The position numbers and the translations under genes are program-made. DNA of 64,000 nt from CAZQVN01 sp964596775 (GTDB taxonomy: Bacteria; Eisenbacteria; RBG-16-71-46; JABDJR01; JAWXBZ01): positions 124,001-188,000 of the forward strand of contig CAZQVN010000001.1 of NCBI GenBank assembly GCA_964596775.1, read 5' to 3'. Positions 51,259 to 60,935 of this stretch are shown here, in pieces; the stretch's first letter is position 1, and every line of letters begins with the position of its first letter. A model generated the notes under the pieces. The model was not told where the DNA came from. It did no database searches and saw only the letters and a program-made list of their open reading frames with translations.

Positions 51259-51272
51259 GAGGAAAGACCTCC
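51259..51272. promoter_or_regulatory. Shared palindromic ribosome-binding region
   Basis: The 14 bases between the divergent PAP2 and YkvA genes read GAGGAAAGACCTCC. GGAGG on the minus strand is 9 bases before the PAP2 ATG, and AGGA on the plus strand is 9 bases before the YkvA ATG. Any promoter must lie inside the opposite gene. Confidence 0.45.
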
Positions 51273-51566
51273 ATGGGTTTGCGTGAAAAGCTCAAATCGG
51301 CGGAGCGGAGTCTGCGTCGTGAACTCCGGGTGTACCGCCTGGTCTGCGCCGACCCCCGCACGCCGAAACTCGCCGGGGTGCTGCTCGGGCTCGCGATCGG
51401 CTACATGCTCCTCCCGTTCGACCTGATTCCGGACTTCATACCGATCGTGGGACACCTGGATGACGCCGTCATCGTTCCGGCGCTCGTCCTCCTGGCTCTC
51501 AGGCTCATTCCCGTCGCGGTCGTGGACGACTGCCGGCGGCGGGCGTCCGAAGCGGAATCCGGGTGA
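51273..51566 (+). CDS. YkvA-like DUF1232 membrane protein
   Basis: The 97-residue product has the DUF1232 core (LLPFDLIPDFIPIVGHLDDAVIVPALVLLAL, about 47-77) and two hydrophobic segments. Function of the family is unknown. It is divergent from PAP2 and precedes MoxR in the same direction, with 259 bases between. A candidate sigma70-like promoter for moxR in that gap is TTGAGC about 16 bases before TACCCT. Confidence 0.78.
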   Translation: MGLREKLKSAERSLRRELRVYRLVCADPRTPKLAGVLLGLAIGYMLLPFDLIPDFIPIVGHLDDAVIVPALVLLALRLIPVAVVDDCRRRASEAESG

Positions 51567-51825
51567 CGCCGGCCGGGTGACGCTCGTCGAAATCGGCGCG
51601 GCGCCCGGCGGGAAGGCACGTCCACGGATGGTTCGCAGCTCTACGATGACTCCTGCCCCGGCACCCGGGGGCGCTTTGAGCCCGCCCCCGGGGGTGGTAC
51701 CCTCTCCGCTCGCCCGATTATCCAGCCGATTCGGACGCCTCGAACCTTTTGCCCCGAACCGGGTTCAACGGGCGTCCCATCGGCTTCAAATCTCCACAAC
51801 TTCATGCACAAAGCGAGGATCGCCC

Positions 51826-52842
<1,017 letters not shown>

Positions 52843-52844
52843 AG

Positions 52845-53750
52845 ATGGCGGCCAACCGCGACGCGCTCCGTTTTCTCGACCCGAAGGTCGTCGGCGAGCT
52901 GACGAGCCTCGACCTCATCGCCCGGCTCGTGGTGGAGGGGTTCCTCACCGGCCTTCACAAGAGCCCGTATCACGGCTTTTCGGTGGAGTTCGCGGAGCAC
53001 CGCCAGTACATGCCGGGCGACTCGATCCGCCACATCGACTGGAAGATCTACGCCAAGTCCGACCGCTACTACATCAAGATGTACGAGGAGGAAACGAACC
53101 TCCGGGCCACGATCCTCGTCGACACGTCGGCGTCGATGGGCTACGCCAGCCCCGGGCAGCTCACGAAGCTCCGCTACGGCTCACTGCTGGCCGCGGCGCT
53201 TTCCTACCTGATGATCCACCAGCAGGATTCCGTGGGGCTGCTGACCTACGGGGAGAAGGTCCACCGGTTCATCCCGCCGCGGGCCGTCAAGTCGCATCTC
53301 AAGGTGATCTACTCGGAGTTGGACGCCCTGAAGCCGGAGGCGGGCACCGACACGTTCCAGTCGCTCCAGGACCTCGCCGACCGCATCCACCGCCGCGGGC
53401 TCGTGATCCTCATTTCCGACCTCATGGACGAGCCGGAGAAGGTGCTGCGCAGCCTCAAGCACTTCCGCCACCGGAAGCACGAGGTGGCCGTGTTCCATGT
53501 CCTCGACCCGTTCGAGCGCGATTTTCCGTTCATGGACGAGTCCGGCTTCGTCGACATGGAAACGCAGCAGGAAGTGATGACGCAGCCGTGGGAGATCGCG
53601 AAGGAGTACCGCCGGAAGTTCGGCGAATGGCAGGACCTGTACATGCGCCACTGTCGCGAGAACCTGATCGACTACGTGATGGTGGACACGAGCGTCCCGT
53701 TCGACCGGGCGCTGCTCAAGTACCTGGAGAAGCGGCGGAAGCTGGGGTAG
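52845..53750 (+). CDS. DUF58-family protein with von Willebrand A-like domain
   Basis: The 301-residue product has the DUF58 motif GDSIRHIDWKIYAKSDRYYIKMYEEETN and a von Willebrand A-like domain with DTSASM. It has no signal peptide and belongs to the class that is usually encoded next to MoxR. With MoxR it probably forms a metal- or envelope-related chaperone pair. The BatA-like protein expected in this setting is encoded at 29279-31363. It ends convergent with the secreted gene, 7 bases away. Confidence 0.87.
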   Translation: MAANRDALRFLDPKVVGELTSLDLIARLVVEGFLTGLHKSPYHGFSVEFAEHRQYMPGDSIRHIDWKIYAKSDRYYIKMYEEETNLRATILVDTSASMGYASPGQLTKLRYGSLLAAALSYLMIHQQDSVGLLTYGEKVHRFIPPRAVKSHLKVIYSELDALKPEAGTDTFQSLQDLADRIHRRGLVILISDLMDEPEKVLRSLKHFRHRKHEVAVFHVLDPFERDFPFMDESGFVDMETQQEVMTQPWEIAKEYRRKFGEWQDLYMRHCRENLIDYVMVDTSVPFDRALLKYLEKRRKLG

Positions 53751-53757
53751 GGGCCGT

Positions 53758-55047
53758 TTATCGAAGCAGCGTGAAACGAACCGCTGAGGCCCCCTCCGCC
53801 GATGTCAGTCGGGCGAAGTAGAGGCCGCCCGGCAGGAGAACTCCGCCGTCGTTGCGTCCGTCCCAGGAAACGGACTGGCCCCCCGGCGCCACCGCTTCCG
53901 TCAGTTGGCGGACCGGCCGACCCGCCAGGTCGAAGATCGCGAGACGGGCTCCTTCCGGCATCGACCGACCGAAACGGAGTTCCACGCGTGCCCTCGCGGG
54001 ATTCGGAAATGCGGTGATCCGCGTGAGATGGTCCGGCGTGAATTCGCTGGCCGCGGAGACTCCGCCCGGTCCGTAAACCGTCCCCGACCCGGAGGTGACG
54101 ACAAAGTCCGTCACCGTCTGCCCGGCGGGACCCTTCACCACGATGCCGGTGATCGCGGCCTCGAAGTCCGAATCCACGGTTGAGCTGAGAGCCGGAACGG
54201 CCTCCGTCAGGAGGCCAAGCTTGTAGTTGAAGGAGGTTCCGAAGACGATCGGTATCTGGTCGGATGTAATCACGCCGCTGCCGCTCATGGCGCCCGGTGA
54301 ACGCAGAAATCCCGCCAGCCCGGTTCCGTTGCGCGAGTAAATGGACGGAAGCAGGGTGGGGGAATCCCCGTTGCAGGTGAACAGGAGATAGGTCTGGTTG
54401 TTCACCCGGTTTGCGAGCTGCACCCCGAACCGGCTGCTGCTGGTCGTCGAAAAGGCTCCGGTCACCGTGACATGAAAGGTGACTGAACCCGACTGCCCGT
54501 TCGCAAAGCTCGGCGAGGTTATGGCGAACCCGTCCTCCGCGATGCCGAAAGCATCGGAGCCCGTCACGTTGCTGTTGAAATAGGTCCCGGAAAACTGCCC
54601 ATGGGAGTGCGCGGAGAGGTATCCATAGTTCGACGTGGCCTCGGCGAAACCGCTGAACGTGTTCCCGTTCGGCCAGGACGTTGCCGCTGCCGTATCGTCG
54701 GTGAGCGGACCCGTCGGTGAGAACACGTCGACGATCGACCCGGCGACACCACATGCGTCGAGCCCGGCCGTTGGAACAGCCACACCCCACCCGCCGAAAA
54801 AACCGAGAACGGGCGCCGGCTGGATAAAACCGGTGCACTCCGGATTGACGGTTCCCGATGACCTGCCGCCGGCCGAGAGCACAAAGGTCTCGAGGGACGG
54901 GGAAGCGCCGGCCGGAGTAACCGGGAATGCGCACAGGAGGACCACCACAGGAATCCATGGAACACGTTTCCATGTGGGTGCCGGCCGGCGCCCCGGACGG
55001 GCTGTTTCGGGTAGACGTGTCGTGGAAGAGAACGGGTACATCGGCAT
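53758..55047 (-). CDS. Secreted protein of unknown function with FlgD-like C-terminus
   Basis: I do not recognise the main domain of this 429-residue protein. A signal peptide (core IPVVVLLCAFPVT, cleavage near AGA) is followed by a Gly-, Ser- and Thr-rich beta-type region (about 50-340). A FlgD-like sorting module comes last (FPNPARARVELRFG, FDLAGRPVRQL, ending RFTLLR). It is likely to be a surface or periplasmic structural protein. It stands alone; about 210 bases with an unclear promoter separate it from the HepT/MntA pair. Confidence 0.7.
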   Translation of the reverse strand: MPMYPFSSTTRLPETARPGRRPAPTWKRVPWIPVVVLLCAFPVTPAGASPSLETFVLSAGGRSSGTVNPECTGFIQPAPVLGFFGGWGVAVPTAGLDACGVAGSIVDVFSPTGPLTDDTAAATSWPNGNTFSGFAEATSNYGYLSAHSHGQFSGTYFNSNVTGSDAFGIAEDGFAITSPSFANGQSGSVTFHVTVTGAFSTTSSSRFGVQLANRVNNQTYLLFTCNGDSPTLLPSIYSRNGTGLAGFLRSPGAMSGSGVITSDQIPIVFGTSFNYKLGLLTEAVPALSSTVDSDFEAAITGIVVKGPAGQTVTDFVVTSGSGTVYGPGGVSAASEFTPDHLTRITAFPNPARARVELRFGRSMPEGARLAIFDLAGRPVRQLTEAVAPGGQSVSWDGRNDGGVLLPGGLYFARLTSAEGASAVRFTLLR

Positions 55048-55256
55048 GGATCACCCCCGGAGATCGTTGCGCCTGAAAAACGTGTGGCTCGCCAGATCAG
55101 GTATGGTTCTATTGAGGTCCAGATCCAGAGGGGCCGCGGCTGTTGTGGGGATGGGATGGCAGACCCGGAGGACACTCAAGTCTACTCTTGTTCCGGTTTA
55201 CGGCACCAGAATTCTTTTTGAGGGTGCCTCTGATCACTGGTTTCGAGCGCGGTTGA

Positions 55257-55430
55257 TCAGCCTTCCCTGTCCCGCACAATCCGGAAGAACTCCTCGATCG
55301 GTTCCAGGTCGTTCAACGCCTCCACGACCCTCTCCAAGTCGATGTCGACGTAATCGTGCACCAGAACATTCCGGAATCCGGGGAGCCGTTCCAGGGAGCG
55401 GACGGCCAGCCGCTCGACGAGAGGTGTCAT
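55257..55430 (-). CDS. Shortened HepT (DUF86/HEPN) toxin remnant or minimal form
   Basis: This 57-residue protein matches only the C-terminal half of HepT, an RNase of the HEPN fold. It keeps the active motif R20-x4-H25-x-Y27 in RNVLVHDY, the tyrosine of which is AMPylated by MntA. Full HepT has about 130-140 residues, so about 80 residues at the N-terminus are missing. Yet the gene has an ATG that overlaps the MntA stop as ATGA and reads without interruption. It may be a decayed toxin or a minimal version. Confidence 0.6.
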   Translation of the reverse strand: MTPLVERLAVRSLERLPGFRNVLVHDYVDIDLERVVEALNDLEPIEEFFRIVRDREG

Positions 55431-55840
55431 CGTTTCCCCAGCGCTTCCAGCTTCAGTCTGCGCATCCGTTCCAGGAACGGTTTCAAGTCCGCGGCGCGGA
55501 GTTGGATGTCACGGACGTAATCGTGATCGGCGGCCGGATCCGGGCAGTAGATTCTCTTCCCGTCGATGACGACATGCCGGCCCAGGCCGGGAGGTGCCTC
55601 GTTCAGGATGATCAGATCCACGGTGCGGCCTTCGGTGACATCTTGAAGCTGGGTCATCATGAGGAGGCGCTGATCGAAACGCGCTTTTTTCGAGGGAAAC
55701 AGGTCTCGGGACAGCAGAACTCCGATATCGACATCGCTTTCGCGATGGCTCGTTCCGCGCGCATGGCTTCCGAAGAGATAGGCCGATTGCACGCCGGAAA
55801 AAGTCCTGAGCTTCCGCTGAAGCGCCATCTCAAGGTCCAT
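55427..55840 (-). CDS. MntA-like nucleotidyltransferase antitoxin
   Basis: MntA-type minimal nucleotidyltransferases AMPylate and silence the HEPN RNase HepT. The 137-residue product has the catalytic GSHARG ... SDVDIGVL with the pattern GS-x10-DxD (G24-S25 and D36, D38). A C-terminal helical segment (DYVRDIQLRAADLKPFLERM) is normal for the family. The ATG at 55840 is preferred over the longer frame to 55918. Overlap with the shortened HepT gene matches the usual order antitoxin-toxin. Confidence 0.82.
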   Translation of the reverse strand: MDLEMALQRKLRTFSGVQSAYLFGSHARGTSHRESDVDIGVLLSRDLFPSKKARFDQRLLMMTQLQDVTEGRTVDLIILNEAPPGLGRHVVIDGKRIYCPDPAADHDYVRDIQLRAADLKPFLERMRRLKLEALGKR

Positions 55841-56091
55841 GGCCACAAGTGTAACCCATCCCGGACAGCAGGCGGCAAGCTCCGGCCGGGTTCCCGGGCT
55901 CCGATCCGGCCTGTCCATGGATGGCCGCTACGGGATAAGCTCAGCGGTATCAGGCGGCACCTGCCGCCCGGGTTCAGCGAACCTGGGGTATTGAGCGCCG
56001 GCCCGGAACTCGCCATGATCATGAACTCAGGCCGGGCCACGGGAACCATTCAGTCCCCATGGGACCATCAATCCTTATCTACGGAGAACAC

Positions 56092-57213
56092 ATGTCGACA
56101 CCGCGGGGCGCGTGGCTCGGTTTCATCCTGTTCACGGCACTGCTGGCCGGGTGCGGCCAGGGCGGCAACGGCGCCGGAGATGCCGCGAAGAAACCGCAGG
56201 TGCCGGCCTCCCCTCTTTCCGGCGGCATCGAACCGGCCACGTACGTCGGCGACCTCCCCTGCGCCGACTGCCCGGGCATCCGCTACACGCTGAATCTCTA
56301 TCCCGACCAGTCGTTCATTCTGCGCACGGTGTACATCGGAAAGATGAACGCCTCGGGCGTGGACGAGGTCGGCCGGTGGTCGCGACCCGGCAACGCCGAC
56401 CGTCTCGTCCTGCGCGACGGTCAGGACACCACGATGGTGCTGGCCATCAAGTCCGACGCCATTCTCAGAAAGCTCGACACCCGCGGTCATGAAATCGAGT
56501 CGGAGCACAACTACGACCTGACCCGCGCGGAGGCGTTCCAGCCGATTGAACCCCAGGGGATGTTCAGCGGCATGTACGAATACATGGCCGACGCCGGGGT
56601 CCTGGAAGAGTGCCGCACCGGGCTGCGCCTTCCCGTGGCCGCGGAGGGGGACAACGCCGCGCTCGAATCGGCGTACGGGGAGTCGGGCACGCCCGCCGGC
56701 ACCCCGGTCCTCGTCACCGTGGAGGGGCGCATCGCCCGGCGGCCCGGACCGGACGGTGCGGAGCCCGTGTCCACGCTGATCGTGGAGCGCTTCCTGGCCG
56801 TGCGCCCCGGCGAAGTCTGCGGCATGCCGTTCCTCAACGAGGACCTGCGCGGCACCCGGTGGATGCTGGCCCGACTCGGCGACCGCGATGTGCCCGCGCC
56901 CCCCGGCGGGAAGGACCACCCGTCCCCGCGACCGGCGGACGCGCCCTGGTTCCGGCTGGCGCTGAACGACCTCACGATGACCGGCTTCACCGGCTGCAAC
57001 ACGCTCGGCGGCAACTATGCGCTCGACGGGGACAAGCTCCGCTTCGCGGACATCGTCCTCACGAAGAAGGCCTGCCCCGGCGCCGACAGCTACGAGCCCG
57101 ATTTTCCGCGGGCGCTGGAAACCGCCTCCCACTGGAAGGTCACCGGGCGGCACCTCGAGCTGTTCGACGACCTGGGGACGATGCTGGCCCGGTTCCGGTC
57201 CGACGCGGAATAG
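56092..57213 (+). CDS. NlpE/META-domain lipoprotein
   Basis: The 373-residue product has a lipobox LLAGC with the lipidated Cys21. An NlpE N-terminal domain (about 40-150) carries VGDLPCADCPGIRYTLNL with the typical CxxC. A middle region follows, then a C-terminal META/HslJ-like domain (FTGCNTLGGNYALDGDKLRFADIVLTKKACP). NlpE senses surface contact and lipoprotein trafficking in E. coli. The ATG at 56092 follows GGAG with about 6-base spacing; an upstream ATG at 56059 is less likely. Confidence 0.82.
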   Translation: MSTPRGAWLGFILFTALLAGCGQGGNGAGDAAKKPQVPASPLSGGIEPATYVGDLPCADCPGIRYTLNLYPDQSFILRTVYIGKMNASGVDEVGRWSRPGNADRLVLRDGQDTTMVLAIKSDAILRKLDTRGHEIESEHNYDLTRAEAFQPIEPQGMFSGMYEYMADAGVLEECRTGLRLPVAAEGDNAALESAYGESGTPAGTPVLVTVEGRIARRPGPDGAEPVSTLIVERFLAVRPGEVCGMPFLNEDLRGTRWMLARLGDRDVPAPPGGKDHPSPRPADAPWFRLALNDLTMTGFTGCNTLGGNYALDGDKLRFADIVLTKKACPGADSYEPDFPRALETASHWKVTGRHLELFDDLGTMLARFRSDAE

Positions 57214-57263
57214 GCCGGACAACTAAGGCAACCCGCCGGTCCCCGATCCCGTATCCTGACGGA

Positions 57264-57280
57264 CCCGGCCTGTTGCCGGG
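57264..57280 (+). other. Hairpin upstream of the ABC ATPase gene
   Basis: CCCGGC-CTGTT-GCCGGG forms a 6-base stem in the 98-base gap between the lipoprotein gene and the ABC ATPase gene. It is followed by CTCTCGTCC, not a T-run. It could be a weak terminator or part of the leader. Confidence 0.3.
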
Positions 57281-57311
57281 CTCTCGTCCTGACCCCACCA
57301 GGAGGAACACG

Positions 57312-58247
57312 GTGCTGAACATCGAACTGCCCCGCCGGATCGACGGCGCGAACATGGCCGTCACGACGACCGGCCTGTTCAAGACCTACCAGGGGCGCCG
57401 GGCCATGGACGATGTGCACCTGACCGTGCCCGCCGGCGCCGTGTACCTGCTCGTCGGCGAAAACGGCGCCGGAAAGACGACCACGATCAAGACGCTCCTC
57501 GATCTCGTCCGCGCCGACGCCGGCAGCGCCTCGATCATGGGCCTCGACACGCGGAAGGAAGGCGCCCGGGCCCGTGCCCACGTGGGGTACGTGCCGGAAA
57601 CACGGGGCACCGCCTACGGCTGGCTGTCGGTCGGCAAGCTGCTCGAACATCACGCTTCGTACTTTCCGGCCTGGGATGCCGCCTACGCCGCGGAGCTGAT
57701 CCGGCGGCTCGACGTGGCGCTCGACCGGCGGTTCCGCACGCTGTCCAAGGGGGAGTCGCGCCGCGTCCAGCTCGTGACGGCGCTCGCCCACCGCCCGCCG
57801 GTCCTGCTGCTCGACGAGCCCACCGACGGCCTCGACCCGCTGGCCATGGAGCGCCTGCTGACCGTGATCCAGGATCACATCGCGGCCACCGGCTGCACGC
57901 TGATCGTCTCCACGCACCTCGTTCAGATCATGGAAAAACTCACCGATCATCTCGCGGTGATGTCGAAGGGGAGGATCGCCTGCCAGATTCCGCGGCGCGA
58001 CCTGGAAGCGAAGCTGAAGCGCTACACCGCCGTGGTTCCGGACGGCTGGGCGGGGCCGACCGCCATGCCCGGCACGATCCTCCTGCAGCGGCAGGCGGGG
58101 CCCGGCGTGGAATGGCACATCTGGGGGGACGAGACCGGCGTCGTGGAACGCCTCAACTGGTCGGGGGCGCAGGTCCAGCAGGTCTCCCCGCTCACGCTCC
58201 AGGAGGCGGCGGTGTCGCTCCTGGCCGCCGAGGAGGCCGCGCGATGA
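57312..58247 (+). CDS. ABC transporter ATPase
   Basis: The 311-residue product has Walker A GENGAGKTT, signature LSKGESRR and Walker B LLLDEPTDGLDPLA, followed by about 90 C-terminal residues typical of bacitracin- or lipid-type exporter ATPases. A GTG start at 57312 is preceded by AGGAGG with 6-base spacing, a strong site. It overlaps the following membrane gene as ATGA, so the two probably form one transporter. Confidence 0.87.
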   Translation: MLNIELPRRIDGANMAVTTTGLFKTYQGRRAMDDVHLTVPAGAVYLLVGENGAGKTTTIKTLLDLVRADAGSASIMGLDTRKEGARARAHVGYVPETRGTAYGWLSVGKLLEHHASYFPAWDAAYAAELIRRLDVALDRRFRTLSKGESRRVQLVTALAHRPPVLLLDEPTDGLDPLAMERLLTVIQDHIAATGCTLIVSTHLVQIMEKLTDHLAVMSKGRIACQIPRRDLEAKLKRYTAVVPDGWAGPTAMPGTILLQRQAGPGVEWHIWGDETGVVERLNWSGAQVQQVSPLTLQEAAVSLLAAEEAAR

Positions 58248-59029
58248 GCAGCATCACCGCCCCCACGGACGTATCCACCCGCTCCGGCGACCGCGGGGCG
58301 CGCCGTCCGCCCGACCTCATGGCGCTCGGCCGCCGCCAGTTCGGCCTGCTGGCCGCGGCGCCGCACCCGGAGCTGATCCCGCTCGGCATCGCCGCGTTCT
58401 TCCTGTTTCTCGGCGGCGTGTCGTTCCAGCTGTCCATTCCCGGCGTGACGACGATCCAGTCGGGGCCGGCGCTCGCGTACCTGTTTTCGCTGGTGGTGGC
58501 GTCGAACTGGGCCGGCGCCTGCTGGCCGGGCGAAGGTCCCTCGCAGCGCGACTACTTCCTGTCGATGCCGGTGGAGCCGCGGCTGCACGGCATCACCCGG
58601 ACCGTGGCCGGCGCGCTGTGGCTCCTGCTCGTTCTGCTCGGGCTCGTGATCTTCGGGGCGGTCACCGCGTACACGCGCGACCCCGGCGACACCGGCGGCT
58701 TCCTCAGGCCCCTGTTCCTCGCCCAGTTCTTCCTCGGGCCGCTCGCGGTGTACCTGATGGCTTCGGCCGCCGCGCTGGCCAGCGATCACCCGGGGCGCTG
58801 GATCACGGCCGGCTGGATGCTCGGCCTTGTGGCCTGGTTCATGGCCGCGCTCAGGCACTGGGACCCGGTCAAGACGATGATGAGCGCCCTGTTCCTCGGT
58901 CCCCTGCGCCAGTCGATCCCCGGCGGGGACGACCCGTCGCGCACCCTCGGCGCCATCGTCACGCTCTTGATCTGGGTGGGCGTGGGGAAGGTGGCGGTGT
59001 TCCTGGCGGCGGGGAAGGGGCGCGGCTGA
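58244..59029 (+). CDS. Membrane subunit of the ABC exporter
   Basis: The 261-residue product has about six hydrophobic segments (LIPLGIAAFFLFLGG, ALAYLFSLVVASNWA, LWLLLVLLGLVIFGAV, LFLAQFFLGPLAVYLMASAA and two more). It does not match a permease family that I can name with certainty. Its ATGA overlap with the ATPase gene and its topology make it the likely permease. It ends 12 bases from the convergent AAA ATPase gene. Confidence 0.7.
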   Translation: MSSITAPTDVSTRSGDRGARRPPDLMALGRRQFGLLAAAPHPELIPLGIAAFFLFLGGVSFQLSIPGVTTIQSGPALAYLFSLVVASNWAGACWPGEGPSQRDYFLSMPVEPRLHGITRTVAGALWLLLVLLGLVIFGAVTAYTRDPGDTGGFLRPLFLAQFFLGPLAVYLMASAAALASDHPGRWITAGWMLGLVAWFMAALRHWDPVKTMMSALFLGPLRQSIPGGDDPSRTLGAIVTLLIWVGVGKVAVFLAAGKGRG

Positions 59030-59041
59030 TCGGCGGAACCG

Positions 59042-60250
59042 TCAGCCGGTTTTCAATATCCACTCGAACGAATGCGGCGGCCGCATCTCCCAGCCTTCGC
59101 TCAATCGCACGGGCCTCTCCAGCGCATCCATCGGCGCCGCCAGTGAAACAACCGTGCATCGCGTGACGCCGAAGTCTCTCAATTGTCCGGGATCGACCAG
59201 CGCTCGCGGATCCGGATTCGACATCTTGACCTCGATCGCCTCGACTCCGTGCTCGGACTTCACGATGAAATCGACTTCCTCCCCTCCCCGCGTTCTCCAG
59301 AAATCGATTTCGCACGGGATTGCCCGGTGCGCGAAGAGCCTGTGGATCTCCGAAAAGACATGCGACTCGAAGAAATGTCCGCCCATGGGACCGTGAAAGA
59401 GCGTGTCCGCAGAGGTCCAGCCGGCGAGGTGAGCGGCCAGCCCGGTGTCCAGGAAGCAGATTTTCGGGGACTTGATCAGGCGCCTCGACGGATTCGCCGA
59501 GAGCGGCGCGACGAGCTTGATCAGGAAGCTGTCTTCAAGGAGACCGAGCCATTCCTTGGCCGTCACCGAGGAAACTCCGGCATCCCTTCCCAGGCTTTCG
59601 TAGTTGACGAGCTGGCCGATACGGAGAGCGACGAGCTTGAGAAAGAGCTCGAATTCCCGCCGCTTCTGAATGCCGAGCAGCTCACGCACATCCCTCTCGA
59701 TATAGGTCTGCGTGTACGAGCTCAGATAAAGATTCCGGCTCTCTTCCGGAACGTCCGTGTACAGCGCGGGGAACGTGGATCGAAATGCGTGACCCAGATA
59801 CTCCATCGGAGTCGCCGCGCCGATCCGCTTTTCGGCCGATGTGAGTCCGTACAGATTCAGGATCGCCACGCGTCCGGCCAGCGTTTCCCGCACTCCCTGG
59901 ATCACGGCGAAGTTCTGCGATCCCGTGAGCCAGACAGCACCCGGGCCGGGTCTTGCATCCGCAAGCATCTTGACCGCGCTGAGCAGTTCCGGGGCGTACT
60001 GGATTTCGTCGATCGTGCAGGGCGGGGACAGGTCCCGTCCAAACAGGACGGGGTCGCGCTGGGCCCGAATCCGTGTTTCCAGATCATCCAGATTGACGTA
60101 TCGGCGATCCGGGCCGCCAAGCCGCTTCATCAGCGAACTCTTGCCGGCCTGCCGGGGCCCGAGGAGGAGCCAGACCGGAAACCCCCGCAGGGGGTTCGAG
60201 GCACCCTGTTTCAGGGAAAGCAGCTGCTCTAACTCTCTGTGAATCCACAT
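59042..60250 (-). CDS. AAA ATPase with DUF4143
   Basis: The 402-residue product has Walker A GPRQAGKSS and Walker B-like TIDEIQYAP in an AAA_14 domain (about 20-150), and a C-terminal DUF4143 (about 195-385) with VDFIVKSEHGVEAIEVKMSN, a restriction-endonuclease-like core. Such proteins are frequent in mobile and defence-related gene pools, but their job is unknown. The ATG at 60250 has no ribosome-binding site and a predicted promoter ends 8 bases before it. Confidence 0.85.
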   Translation of the reverse strand: MWIHRELEQLLSLKQGASNPLRGFPVWLLLGPRQAGKSSLMKRLGGPDRRYVNLDDLETRIRAQRDPVLFGRDLSPPCTIDEIQYAPELLSAVKMLADARPGPGAVWLTGSQNFAVIQGVRETLAGRVAILNLYGLTSAEKRIGAATPMEYLGHAFRSTFPALYTDVPEESRNLYLSSYTQTYIERDVRELLGIQKRREFELFLKLVALRIGQLVNYESLGRDAGVSSVTAKEWLGLLEDSFLIKLVAPLSANPSRRLIKSPKICFLDTGLAAHLAGWTSADTLFHGPMGGHFFESHVFSEIHRLFAHRAIPCEIDFWRTRGGEEVDFIVKSEHGVEAIEVKMSNPDPRALVDPGQLRDFGVTRCTVVSLAAPMDALERPVRLSEGWEMRPPHSFEWILKTG

Positions 60251-60258
60251 GATTGACA

Positions 60259-60287
60259 ATTCTAAGGTCTTGTTTGGATTTGCGCAA
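60259..60287 (-). promoter_or_regulatory. Promoter of the AAA ATPase gene, probably leaderless
   Basis: On the minus strand TTGCGC (60282-60287) and TAGAAT (60259-60264) are 17 bases apart. The -10 ends 8 bases before the ATG at 60250, so transcription should begin at or within a few bases of the start codon. Confidence 0.5.
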
Positions 60288-60359
60288 CAGGAATCTCAGG
60301 CGACCGGGAGTTCCCTCCCACGGCCGGCCGGCCCGCGGGGCTCTCGAAACCGCTTCCGG

Positions 60360-60842
60360 TCAGGACGATCGGTCCACGGTGACCGCCCGCGCCGCGATCC
60401 TTTCGTACTCCCCGACCCATCCGGACACCCGGGGGACCTGCGCCACGAGCGCGGCCAGGCAGATCAGGAGCAGCATCACGAACTGTCCGAATCCGATCAT
60501 GCCGATGAAGCAGGCGGCCACCCCCAGAACCGCGCCGGCTTCCGCGCACGCGTCCATCAGGACCAGGCCCGTTTTGCGCCGCGCGAGATACGCGTCGGCC
60601 GACTCGCCCGAAGTCCCTTCGGCGCCCGGGACGAGGTCGGGAAGGCGGAACGAAAGCGCCGCGAGGAGCACGCAGACCCCGACGAGCGACCAGAAGACCG
60701 TGGCGGACAGGTCCGGCCGCGTCACCTCCGGGCGGACGAACCACACGACGACTCCGTAGATCACGAGCGCGTTGATGAACGCCACGTGCAGGATCCACAG
60801 TGTGGTTGCGGCGCCGGCCGCCCGAGTCGAAGGAGAGTTCAT
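60360..60842 (-). CDS. Four-helix membrane protein of unknown function
   Basis: I do not recognise this 160-residue protein. It has four hydrophobic segments (LWILHVAFINALVIYGVVVW, VFWSLVGVCVLLAALSF, VLMDACAEAGAVLGVAACFI and GFGQFVMLLLICLAALVAQV). The ATG at 60842 has GGGAGG about 11 bases upstream. It is divergent from the ornithine cyclodeaminase-like gene with 93 bases between. Confidence 0.65.
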   Translation of the reverse strand: MNSPSTRAAGAATTLWILHVAFINALVIYGVVVWFVRPEVTRPDLSATVFWSLVGVCVLLAALSFRLPDLVPGAEGTSGESADAYLARRKTGLVLMDACAEAGAVLGVAACFIGMIGFGQFVMLLLICLAALVAQVPRVSGWVGEYERIAARAVTVDRSS

Positions 60843-60935
60843 TTTCGGGTATCCTCCCTGCTTTCCGGAAGTGCACGCATTCCGAACCCGCCGGGGCGCA
60901 CAGCCCTCCGGCACGACACTCGGGAAAGGTAGACC

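Noticed and set aside
55230..55260. CTGATCA/TGATCAG inverted repeat beyond the HepT-like gene
   Set aside because: Seven-base arms 17 bases apart, with no T-run and no copy elsewhere in the window. It could be chance or a weak terminator, and it is not enough to claim a mobile-element boundary.
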